The translations under genes and the position numbers were made by a program. Below the pieces are notes generated by a model. The model had not been told where the DNA came from. It saw only the letters and a list, made by a program, of their open reading frames with translations, and searched no databases. From assembly GCA_003049465.1 (NCBI GenBank), contig PYSS01000100.1:1-64000 (forward strand): a DNA stretch of 64,000 nucleotides, in the 5' to 3' direction. Shown piece by piece: positions 47,401-57,763 of this stretch (position 1 is its first letter; each line of letters starts with the position of its first letter). The DNA is from Magnaporthiopsis rhizophila (taxonomy: Eukaryota; Ascomycota; Sordariomycetes; Magnaporthales; Magnaporthaceae).

Positions 47401-47899
47401 TGGTCCGTGCTCAAAGCCTCAAATGGCATCAAAAAGAAAAGTGTGTGGTTCTCGTGTCACCAACAAAAAAAAGGCGCGACAGGATGGTAATTTCCGCTGG
47501 TTGGGGTCGAAAAAGAAAAGAGAAGGGAGGCAAAGAAGAAAAGAAAAGGGAAAAAATGGACGCACACGCACGCACGCTGCCCTCGTTCCCCAAGAGGCGC
47601 GAGCGTTTCCTCCTTCTTTCCTTTGTTTCTTTCCTTTTTTTCTTTTCTTTTTTTTTTTTTCTTTTTTTTTTTTTTTTCAATTTTCCCATACGCGCCTTTC
47701 CCCGTATCCTACGCACGCCTCCTCATCCCTCCCTCCCCCTTGCATGGCCTATCCGGCCAGGCGGGGAACACGGCAAGGTCAGAAAAAAAAGAGCGCGCCC
47801 ACCCACCCCCGGGAATCACAATGGTTCATGCGAGTGGATAGGGTTGGGGCGATCGTTGGTGACACTGACAGCGGAACATTCAGGCAGGCGGAATGGGGG

Positions 47900-48044
47900 N
47901 NNNNNNNNNNNNNNNNNNNNNNNNNNNNNNNNNNNNNNNNNNNNNNNNNNNNNNNNNNNNNNNNNNNNNNNNNNNNNNNNNNNNNNNNNNNNNNNNNNNN
48001 NNNNNNNNNNNNNNNNNNNNNNNNNNNNNNNNNNNNNNNNNNNN
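47900..48044. other. assembly gap of 145 N, flanked by poly-G
   Basis: Undetermined bases run from 47900 to 48044. The gap is bordered by GGGGG on the left and by 11 G on the right, so sequencing probably failed inside a long G-rich tract. The N count should not be taken as the true length. Confidence 0.97.
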
Positions 48045-48752
48045 GGGGGGGGGGGAGGATTTCTTGGATGGGCAAGGCGAGCGGAAAAAGGCACACGGAA
48101 AGATTGGTACCGATGCGCGGTTCCCAGCCCTGGGCCGTCCGTCCATTCTGTCCGCCGGCGTGTGTGGTGTTAGTGGGTGGGTGGTGTGTGTGGGCCGCCA
48201 GCAAGCAGGCTGGCGACGCCCTCAAACCACTCCATGGTTCATGGACAGACACCACCCTCCTCCTGCCTAGCGACTCCACCTTTTCTGTGCGGTTTTTTTT
48301 TTTTTTTTTTTTTGTTATCCTCTCGTCTGCCATCAACTTTGCTTGGGTTGTTGTCGCAGGTGCCGTGGTCCACACGCGGAGAGATACCCAGCCGAGTTCT
48401 TTGACCTTTCGCCATCAGGGCTGGTTTGCTAGGTAGGAAGCAAGACACCGGAAGTCTCTCGCCTGTGTTGTATGACCCGCCGTTGAATCGACATGCCATC
48501 GAGTCTTTGCTTTTTTTTCTCTCTTCTTGTTACACCCGCACGGGCTCAGGGGCTGAGAGAAGAGGGGACTTTTTTTGCCCATTAAAACTCGGGATTCTTT
48601 TACCCACGACCGCTTGGCCCACGGCTTGGTGGAGATGGGGGCGTTCGGATCAGCTTTTTGGGGTCGGTTCGGTGTGCGCACGGCCAGCGGGCTGAAATAA
48701 AAAAAAAAAAAAAAATGAAATGTCAATTTTTTTTCCCCCGGTTACTGTACAG

Positions 48753-48755
<3 letters not shown>

Positions 48756-48787
<32 letters not shown>
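48756..48787. repeat. (CA)16 dinucleotide microsatellite
   Basis: Sixteen perfect CA units follow AGGCG and precede TCCGCGG. It lies in the gene-free region downstream of the Lon gene. Confidence 0.95.
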
Positions 48788-48788
<1 letters not shown>

Positions 48789-50890
48789 CCGCGGAGAGGG
48801 GCACGGAGAAAAGAGGTCGAGCGTTGTGCATCTGGCTTTTCGATAGCCCATGTTTTTATTGCTTTCTTATCAAACCAGCACGTCCCTCGTCATTTTGTGG
48901 TGTGTGAGGCTCCGGGTCGTTTTTGCGGTCGTCCAGCCACCTTCCCAGTCCAGGGTATTTGTTGACAAGGACAAAAAGAATACAAATGAATACATGTCGG
49001 TACATGCGGTCCCAATCCTTACACATACGCCTTCTGCGCCCCCGCGGTTGTGGGTGCATGTATCATTCCCTGGCTAATAAACGCCGCAATCAATCTGCGA
49101 CGGAGGCTCAGGTACCTACCTGCAGGAGGGACGGGAACACAAGGAAACTGCAGGTCCTAAGCAGGCATGCGGGAAGACGCGAGAAGAGACCAGAAAAGGC
49201 TGTGGCTGAGCATCACACAGCATGTACATATATGTACCCTTACAGTGAGTCTAGTGTGGCGTATACACAACTAGGCAATGACCCAAAGACGGTCCGGTCT
49301 GTCTTCTCCGACAGTCCGCCCCATGTTTCATTATATCGCCTTTTTCTTGCCCACGGCTGGCGGCTCGAGGGCCCCACGAATAATAAAAAGAGAATCTTGA
49401 CGAGGAAGATTAGCCGAGCGCGTTACGCAACGTGAGATGCCGCCCAGACAAGATGTGTATACACAAACACTGACAAACAGCGCACATGCGTACCTACGTT
49501 TACTACACACCCCCTCCCTCACTACTAAAGATCGTCCCAGACGTTTGGACACACGCGCATGGGCAACATCGCGCCACCGACCAGAAGCCTGGGTGCCTGG
49601 CCGGGCGGCTGTGTAGCAGAGAGGGTGAGCAGACGAGAACGGCGGAATCCCAGACGCAGGTACTACACTGAGGAAATGACTGATCGATATCCAAAAATCA
49701 AGGGAAAGAAACAAACGCTAATATGCATGTGGCTCTGAATGTGCAAGTAACAAAGTCCCGCAAAAGACCACCTCCCCAATATCCCGACGCTCCATGTCCA
49801 AAACGAGCAATGCAAACCCCCCTGGCCCATCCTCGACATATTTTCTTCTCCTTCTTTTGTGCAACCTCCTTGTTTTTGACCGCTTGCCAACGACCGCCGC
49901 TGCGTGTGTGTGACCTTGGCCGTCTGGGATACATACCGGGAACTAAACAACTTCCCACCCACCCACGGTTTCTGGCCTTCCTGGGAAAAAGGGAGCTACG
50001 TAGAATATATATTTTTTTCTTCCCCGGCGATCTGGACAGGACCAAAGGGTTATTGTAGCCGTCTGTTGTTCTGCCGGCCCCTGGTTCCGAGCTCCCTCCC
50101 ACACCACACGCCCCCACAAGCGCCAACAAGCAGGTAGCCGATGATCAGCAGCAGAAGCAGTCGCTTTTTTTTTTCTTGTGGCGGGCCTTTTGTGTTCCCG
50201 ATCCACAAGAGATTGATCTCATCTGTGCGAGGAAAAATCAACGGACGCCGGAGGAGGAGAGAAGAAACAGACGAAACGAGAAGAAACAAAGCAAGGAATC
50301 TGGAAAAGAAAGACAGCGTCGAATATGAACTGCATGCGGTCGTATATCTGCAGCACGGCCGTCCTCCATCTAAGAATGTAAACGCCACCTCGATAGCCGA
50401 CACATCTCAACGTCTTGCCCACCACAGAGAGTTATGTTTCTTTGTTTATGTTTGTTTGTCCAACGCCAGAGCAGGCGCCGTGACGCCTTGCCTTGTTCCC
50501 CGTCCGCCGTGGTGCCACAGCATGGAGGGGGACACCCCTGTGCACGGCGGATTGCGTGAGCGAGACAAGACACGGGTCACTTTAAAAAGGAGAAAGGAGA
50601 GGGGAGAAAACAGCCCGGAGCGTGTCTCAGCCGTGCACAGCTCCGGGATTACACCTCGCTCGTTTGTCAGGTGAAAAGGTCAGCCCTCATAGGTGAGACG
50701 CCTGAGACATGCATACTTTGGAGCCGAGAAGGCGCGCAAACAGTGACGGCGACACCTCGAGCGGTCGTTCAGAGTCCTTGCTTTGTCTGCCTGCCTGCCT
50801 GCCGGCTCCCTCACTGCCGCGGCTGCGCGATAGGTAGGTACCTAGGTAGACCAAGGGCAAGAGAGGAAGGACAGCGGTAGCCTTCCCATC

Positions 50891-53800
50891 TCACAGGCGC
50901 TCCTGAATACCAGGGTACTTTGGTTCCCCTGGAAAATGGGCCTCGGGCCAGACGTGACGTATCGCCTCCCATATGTGACTGCTCCCGGCCGACACGATTA
51001 GCGAAACGGAACGGGAACACCAGAAGAATGACCGGGGAGGTGTGTGTGTATGTGCCGTTGTACAGCAACCCCGAAGAAATCGAGCCTTACTTACCTGGCG
51101 TGAATGATGGTTAGACCGTCCTTGACCTCCTGGGGCAGGTCCTTGGTGTCCTTGACGTTCTGGGCCGGTAGTAACACCGTCTTGACACCCGCCCGCAGCG
51201 CCCCAATCAGTTTCTCCTTGATTCCTCCGACGGCAGTGACCCGGCCGCGCAGGGATATTTCCCCCTGGTTCGTGTTAGCAAGCCACTTCCGAGAACACGC
51301 GTGAGCGAATTACATGGTGGTATCCAATTAAACGAATAAACCAGGTCCGCGGGTCTGGCTGGGGGCGCAGGGGCGGAACGAGGCTATTGTTAGGTGTGGT
51401 TGGACGATGCGAGGGGGGAACCTACCGTCATGGCAATGGTTGGCGGCACCGGCTTGCCGGAGAATAGGGAGATGAGGGCAATGGCTTGCGCGAGTCCGCT
51501 GCTCGGGCCGTCCTTGGGGATCGCACCAGCCGGGCAGTGCACATGGATGCTCCTGTTCTTCATGATGTTCTCGGCCGGGTCTGCGGCCAAGCCGAGCTCG
51601 TACGCGTGCGCCTTGACCCACGTCAGCGCCACCTCGACGCTCTCCTTCAGCACGTCACCCAGCGTCCCCGTGAGCTGCAACGTGCCGTTGCCGGGCATGT
51701 CGGCCACCTCGATGAACAGGATGCTACCGTTGCCCCCCGAGCTGTAGGCCACCAGGCCCGTCACGACGCCGGGCCTGCTCGTCTGCTCCGCAAGCTCGTC
51801 CTCGAACTTCTCGATCCCCAGGATGCGCTCAATGTCGTCGGTAGTCAGCTGTGGCCGGTAAGACTCGAGCTTTCCACTATCCTTTGCATCTGCGTACTCG
51901 ACCGCCTTCGCACGGCAGACGGAGCCGATCTCGCGCTCCAGATTGCGAACGCCCGCCTCGCGTGTGTAGCACTCTATGATCTTGGACACCACCTCTTGGC
52001 TAAAGATGACCTGGTCTGGGGCGAGCCCGTTCACGCGCACCTGCTTAGGGATGAGATGTTCGTTGGCGATATGCCTCTTCTCCAGTGTTGTATACCCCGG
52101 CAGATATATCATCTCCATGCGGTCAAGCAACGGCGGCGGGATGGTATCGAGGCTATTGGCAGTGGCTATGAACAGCACCTTGCTAAGGTCCACGGGAATG
52201 TTGACGTAGTGGTCGGTGAAGGTGCTGTTCTGCTCTGGGTCGAGCACCTCGAGCATGGCTGCCGAGGGGTCTCCGTGGTTGGTGCTGTGGCCGATCTTGT
52301 CGATCTCGTCCAGGAGAATGACGGGGTTGGCAACGCCGACCTTCTTCAGCCCCTGGATCACCAGACCCGGCATTGCGGCCACGTACGTGCGCCGATGGCC
52401 TCGTATCTCGGCCTCATCGCGCACACCACCCAGGGAGATTCTGTGGAACTTCCTGCCCAGGGCTGTCGCCACAGATTTTGCCAGGCTCGTCTTGCCCACA
52501 CCGGGCGGGCCGGCAAGGAGCAGGATAGGGGACTTATCGACCATACGCTGGCCCTTTAAAAACTCTATCTTGGCCTGCAGGGCGTCCATGCTTGCCTCGG
52601 CCGCACCGGTCGCCCCCACGTCTGCCACCGCGGCGTCCTTGCCCGCTTCGGCCTCCGCAGGCTGGGCCAGCGTCTCCTGGATTTTGCTGATCTGCGCATC
52701 AATGTCTTCATTGGCCGACTGCTTCAGGCGCAGGACGGCGAGGTACTCGATCAGGCGCTGCTTCACCTTGTCAAGGCCGTAGTGGTCGTCGTCAAGCTGT
52801 TTCCTCGCCCGTGTCAGGGCAGTGCGGTCGAGTTGATCGTCCGTGACCTCGGACCAAGGTATCTCGGCGAGCGTCTCGAGGTAGGTACGGAGCACGCTGT
52901 ATTCGGCCTGGGCCGGCACCATCTTTTTCAGGCGCTTCATCTCTCTCGCAGCGACCTTGGCCGCCTCCGGACTCAGCTTCGCCTCGTCTAGCTTCCTCTG
53001 CAGTTCTTCGGTCTCGTCAGGCTCCTTGTTATCTGGGTTCTGGCCGGGCAGCCCGTTCACGGCCGGGGGCGCGAAGAAGGGCGAGAAAAGAGAGGGGGTT
53101 CCAGGCGGCCTGCGCGCGGGGTTCGGATCCGGCGCATCAGGGATCGGGAAGGGCAGGGGCGCATTCGTGGCAATAGCGGTAATCTTGATTGGGTTTTTGA
53201 TGCCAGCAATGTGTCGCTCCAACAGTTCAATAACCTTGTCGACTCTGTCCTTAACGTCGAAGAGGCTGAGAACCTGCAGTTTGTCTTCGTATGCAGAATC
53301 GACGATGTTTGCCATGAAGTCGGCAAAGGCCCCTGCGTCGGAGATCTGCTTCTTGCTGATGAACAGCTCGAGTCGCCTCAGCAGGATCGGGGACCGGGCA
53401 GACCGTGACATGAGCGATGATAGTCGGATCAGGTTGACGAGCTCTCGCGACAGGGACTTGAGCTGTTGAAAGCGCTCTTGGAGGTACTCGTCGTCGAAGG
53501 GGATCTCGTCGTGGTGAATCGTAACCTTGCCCTCGAAATTGGGGCGCTCCTGGTACACCTTTTCCAGCTTCACCCTGGCTTGCCCCTCGACAAGCAGCGA
53601 AAACTCGCTGTTTCCGCGACCCTCCAAGCCGGTGATCTTGGCAGTGACGCCATGCGTGTAGAGGTCGGCGCGCTTGAGCTTGGAGTAGTCGGTGGGACGC
53701 TGGGCGTGGTTGCCGGTTTGGTCTGTGCCGAGGATCAGGCGCTGGCCGCCGCGGCCAACGAGGGGGGATACTATAGGGATACAGGCGATGGGGACGGAAT

Positions 53801-53966
53801 CGATGCTGCCCTGGACGGCGGTTCGGGTGTAGATGGAGCTGATTATGGTGATGAGATCGGCGCGGCGGGCGCTGACGAGTATGCGCTGGATGACTCCGGG
53901 GAACAAGACGGTGCCGTTAGGTAGAGGAACGATGGCCATCACGGCGCTCTCGGGAGGAGTGGCCAT
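50891..53966 (-). CDS. Lon protease, peroxisomal (Lon2) type
   Basis: ATP-dependent Lon protease; the fungal peroxisomal type degrades damaged matrix proteins. Three exons, 53966-51426, 51264-51095 and 50978-50891, give 932 residues. The ATG at 53966 (CAGCCATGG) is the first in the frame; a longer reading needs GTG. There is no mitochondrial presequence. The N-terminal LON domain starts at [20 protein letters not shown]. The AAA+ module has Walker [10 protein letters not shown] and Walker [10 protein letters not shown]. The protease domain carries the Ser of [10 protein letters not shown], and the Lys of [14 protein letters not shown] comes from exon 2. The exon 3 segment [12 protein letters not shown] is characteristic of the peroxisomal group. 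The protein ends GIQERL, where family members typically end in an SRL-type PTS1 signal, so peroxisomal targeting is unproven here. Confidence 0.92.
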
Positions 53967-54858
53967 GGCTGGGTGGACAGCTGGGGGATGCTCGGAATCG
54001 ATTGGGTATCGGGACTGGACAGAGGTATCACCACCTAGTCTTGTCACACAGTGATAAGGGGCGCGAAGGGATCTTCAACGACAAAGCTGGGTGGTGTATT
54101 GGCGGATAAATATGCGTGGCTCGGTGGGAAGCGGGAGTGATGCGATGCGATGCGATGCCGACGGCACTCACATGGATGAAGCTTCATTGGCCACGGCAGG
54201 AGCTATAGTGTGTATGCCGTTTGGTCTGCGTGTTGGTGCCGAGGCTTGTCGCGGAATTGCCGCCCCAATGGATGTGGGGCCTGTGACGAATGCTTGCCGC
54301 CTTTCAAAAGTTCCCTGTGGAAGCTTCTCGGGGGACATTTTCCCCGCTCCAAGCCAGCTCGACAATGGCAACCGTCAAATGTAACGCTCATGATATTTTC
54401 CCTGTCATGGAAACCAGCGGAATCACCTCGTGAGCCACGCAGGTCAAATCAAGCTGAGATGTCGCCACACCATACGTGTCACAAAGGCGTGATTGATTGA
54501 AGTAGCCAAGGAGCAGCGCAGGTGAAAGCGGAGCTAACCGTTGGCGACCGCCATCAAACATGAACATGCGCTTGCACTATCATCAACTGCGGGGACGTGA
54601 AAATACGGTGTGTGAACAGTACACTAGCTGCTAAAGCGACCCGCCAGCGAGCCTGATGCAGCCTGTCGACCAAAAACCCCCGCACGCGTCCAGTCGCGTC
54701 ACTTTCTATCAAATCCACCCCACCACGCGTCTTGCGGCCCGTCCATCGTGGAAGCCTGGTGCTGAAAACAGAGCCTCGGCACGCAACAACTACATCATCA
54801 CCACACAGCACCCTTTCAGAGGCCTGGTTTGTGAATACAGGAAAAAGATACAGATAAG
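53967..54858. promoter_or_regulatory. divergent promoter region, Lon (-) and RPA2 (+)
   Basis: The 892 bases between divergent start codons must contain both promoters. A GATGCGATGCGATGC short tandem repeat lies at about 54138-54158. No gene is supported. Confidence 0.45.
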
Positions 54859-55874
54859 ATGGGTGCGTATTGATGCTGCCCAACTCCCTGTTGCCTCCCT
54901 TGGCCCTAACAGTCCATCGCAGCGGCGTACGGCGGCTACTCCAAGTCAAATTTCAACCAAGGCGGTGACGATGGCGGCGGCTACATGGGAGGTTCTCAAC
55001 AAGGCTCACAGTCGGGAGGGGGTGGCCACCAGGTTAGCAACACAAGAGACATGGAGTATAAGATATATACCCACGTACCGGTATATATCGTCTGTGTTCG
55101 CAAGACTAATATGTGCCTTGTCTTGTCCCCAAACAGAACAGCTACCAGAACGAGTCGCTCCGGCCCGTCACCATCAAACAGCTCTACAACACGGAGGAAG
55201 CTTACCAGGGCTCCGAGGCGATGCTGGACGGCTACCCCCTGGCCCAGATCACTTTTGTCGGCCAGGTGCGCCAGGTCAACCCGCAGGCGACCAACATAAC
55301 CTACCGGCTCGACGACGGCACCGGCTCCATCGACGTCAAGAAGTGGATCGACACGCAGAAGATGACCGACACGGACCCGGCCGAGCTGTACCCCCCCGAC
55401 AGCTTCGTCCGCGTCTGGGGCCGTCTGAAGCCCGTGCAGGACCGCCGCTACGTCGGCGCCATCTTCATGCGCGCCGTCGACGACTTCAACGAGGTCAACT
55501 ACCACATGCTCGAGGCCGCATACGTCCACCTCTACTTTGTCAACACGAAGCCCGGCGGCGGTGGAGGAGGAGGAGGAGGAGGAGTGGGGGGTGAGGAGAG
55601 CATGTTCGTCGACAGCCACGGCGGAGACTCGCACGGCGGCGGCGGAGGCGGCGGCGTGCCCCCCAAGGTCGGGGAGTGCTCGGCCAATGCCCAGCGGATA
55701 TTCAAATACATGCAAAACCAGGCCGCTAGCAACGATGGCCTGGAGGCTCACGTGATATCCAAGGGCATGGGAATACCTGTAAACACGGTCCTGGCTGGCG
55801 CCGACGAGCTGGTGGGCCAGGGCGTGATATACACGACCATCGACGACCAGACGTGGGCTGTACTCGAGTACTGA
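54859..55874 (+). CDS. rfa2: replication protein A 32-kDa subunit (RPA2)
   Basis: RPA2 is the middle subunit of the heterotrimeric single-strand DNA-binding complex used in replication, repair and checkpoint signalling. Three exons, 54859-54862, 54923-55032 and 55137-55874, encode 283 residues. The first coding exon holds only ATGG. Splicing gives the typical Gly/Ser/Gln-rich phospho-tail (MAAYGGYSKSNFNQGGDDG). The OB-fold core follows (RPVTIKQLYN, ITFVGQVRQVNPQATNITYR, IDVKKWID, FVRVWGRLKP). A Gly-rich linker of over 20 residues leads to the C-terminal winged helix that binds repair proteins (NAQRIFKYMQNQ to VIYTTIDDQTWAVLEY). Intron 1 has a CCCTAAC branch site and a GCAG acceptor. The downstream frame and product are certain; the tiny first exon is inferred from splice sites and the conserved start. 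Confidence 0.94.
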
Positions 55875-56738
55875 TTTGCGGGTTGGGGTGAACAGACGTC
55901 GGTAGTTTTATGAGACTGGCCAGGGGCACCATGTCATGACGCTGAAGCCATGTCGGCTGGTGTATGCCGCAATGGGCTATGTTTGCTAATGTTTTTACCC
56001 TCTTTTTCCTTCGGGACGGCGTTGGTAGTATTATAGAAGTCGCTATGACTTGTTTTTACAGTGGGCCATGTCCTCTTAGAAATAACGACACAATCTTGGA
56101 CCGAATGAGACTCCAATGTGCTCGGCCTGCGTGGGAGCAGTGTGCGGGCGAGTTGCGTAATGATAGCACAAGCACAAGGGAATTCGGCCAGCGAGGGCAA
56201 GATTACCAGGGCAGACACTGCAGGTAGCTGCTGGTTATTTACCAGGCCAGGTGTTGCTTCCTACTGTGCGAAGCCGCTATGAGAATTCCATTTGCTCGTC
56301 GGTGCCAGCATGCAAAGTACGTAACTGTGTTGCTCATCGTTGTTGATCATAAAGCCTAATATGGAAATACAACAGTACCAACCAAGGAAATTAAACCTAT
56401 CCTTGGCTATGTTGGCAACGCAGGTGGGTTGTCAATCTGGAGGGTGCAATGAGATGATAACTGTCAAAAGACAAGGAATCAAAATGAAAAGAAACTCAGA
56501 CATCCATCGTTGCTGAACTGGAAAGAGAAACCAAGAATAGACGTGACGAAGAAAGCACCAACGCAGTTCCGGAAACAGAAACATCGGGATACGCAAGAGG
56601 ACATGCCGCAGAAAGGGGCAATGCCATCGAAAGCAGGTGGTCATAAATCGTCAGAGTGCGCACGGGCGCAGAGGGGAAACCAAAACCGAACCAAAAAGAG
56701 CAAAAGAAGACAGTCGCCTCCCTCATCCTCACCCCTCC
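55875..56738. other. convergent 3' region of RPA2 and the GNAT gene
   Basis: The 864 bases between stop codons on opposite strands hold AT-rich untranslated sequence. Nothing else is recognisable. Confidence 0.55.
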
Positions 56739-57763
56739 TCAAGCCAGCTTCATGGCCGCGCCGCCCTGGAGCTTGCCGGCGCCGGCCCTGGCGGCAGGGT
56801 AAGCAGCAGCAGCAGCGGCAGGCTTGCGTCCCCGCGCTTGGGGCTCGCGGACCATGATGGAGAGCTGGACGGGGACCGGGCCGCGCTCGAGGAAGATGTC
56901 GCGCTTCACCTCGAAGCCGAACTTGGCGTAGAGGGCCACGTTTGCCAGCGAGCTCGACTCGAGGTACATGGGGCGGCCCTCGGAGTCGGCCTGTGGGAGT
57001 TTTTGTGATGTCGGGTTAGTTTGTTTGTCTGTATTTTCTGTTGGCAGAAGTAGAATTACACAAAAAAAAAAAAAAAAAAAAACTCACCCTAGCAATCATC
57101 TCCTCGAGCAGCTTCCGGGCATAGCCGCGACCCCGACCGCTGGGCTTGGTGCCCAGATAGACCAGGTAGTAGCAGTCGTCGTCGCGGTCGCCCAGGACTT
57201 CGGCCTTGGTGTGGTGGAGCAGCGGTATCATCTCGTCGTAGTAGCGCTTCCTCCCCTCGGCCGAGAGCTGGAAGTAGAGGCGCCACATGCCGCTCCGGAT
57301 GGTTGTGAGCCAGCCGTCGAGGTTCTTGCCGGGAGGAAGCCTGTTTTTCGTTTCCGCCCGTTTCTCTCTCACGTTCGCGAGGTAAGTAGTTGAAAGGAGG
57401 TTAAGGAGATTAGAGGCAGGAACAAAAGCAAACAAAGAAAAACCCAACTCACCAGAGCGCAACCCCCTCATAGTCAGGCCCGATGGTCGAAACGACGCCG
57501 TTGCAGCAGTGCGCCGCCACGATGTACGTCATGATGTCGACGTGGAGCTTCCACTTGTCCTCGGGCGATAGCGGCTGCTCGGTCGAGTCGTCGGCGTCGA
57601 CGAGGTAGCGGTGCAGGTCGTCGGCGGCAAAGGCGTGGGCCAGCGACAGCGCCGCCTCCCTGCACTCGGACATGCCCACCGTCCGCACGCTCTCGCCCCA
57701 CTGGACGGGCACGAGGGACCGTTTGAAGTCGACGATGACGATGCTCTTGCTCACGGCCGCCAT
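56739..57763 (-). CDS. GNAT family N-acetyltransferase
   Basis: Three exons, 57763-57453, 57340-57088 and 56990-56739, encode 271 residues. The acetyl-CoA binding motif of GNAT enzymes is clear in GTKPSGRGRGYARKLLEEMI (R-x-x-G-x-G/A type) after the strand CYYLVYLG. The following strand-helix LESSSLANVALYAKFGFEVK is the usual C-terminal GNAT half, in which the peptide folds over CoA. The N-terminal part (FAADDLHRYLVDADD) resembles the many uncharacterised fungal GNAT proteins, for which no substrate is known. The tail is Ala-rich and basic. Intron 2 begins GTGAG followed by 20 T. The ATG at 57763 is the first in frame. The substrate could be a small metabolite or a peptide; the sequence does not tell. 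Confidence 0.87.
57062..57081 (-). repeat. poly-T tract directly after a 5' splice site (GNAT intron 2)
   Basis: On the transcribed strand the intron starts GTGAG and continues with 20 T, so the homopolymer overlaps the splice donor consensus. A similar arrangement occurs in intron 2 of the isopentenyl-diphosphate isomerase gene. Confidence 0.85.

Larger units (their letters stand above)
34933..50890. other. 16-kb region without a supported protein-coding gene
   Basis: I read both strands and found no conserved domain, no plausible spliced gene, no transposon coding sequence, and no tRNA or rRNA. Open frames here are short, often start at non-ATG codons, and many run through poly-A or poly-T tracts as poly-Lys or poly-Phe. 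The base composition is not AT-skewed, so heavy RIP mutation is not apparent. The region contains many homopolymers, microsatellites, ACCTAGGT palindromes and one N gap. Its left end must contain the promoter and leader of the PAS regulator (minus strand). Small or non-conserved genes cannot be excluded. Confidence 0.6.

Noticed and set aside
47355..48436. Long frames across the N gap
   Set aside because: Their length is due to undetermined codons and to poly-T/poly-A tracts read as Phe or Lys.
51486..52559. 357-codon plus-strand frame antisense to the Lon gene
   Set aside because: A shadow of the Lon exon, whose conserved AAA+ and protease motifs are all on the minus strand.
54656..55594. 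312-codon plus-strand frame over the RPA2 gene
   Set aside because: It is out of frame with the RPA2 OB-fold and reads through RPA2 introns; the RPA2 reading is unambiguous.
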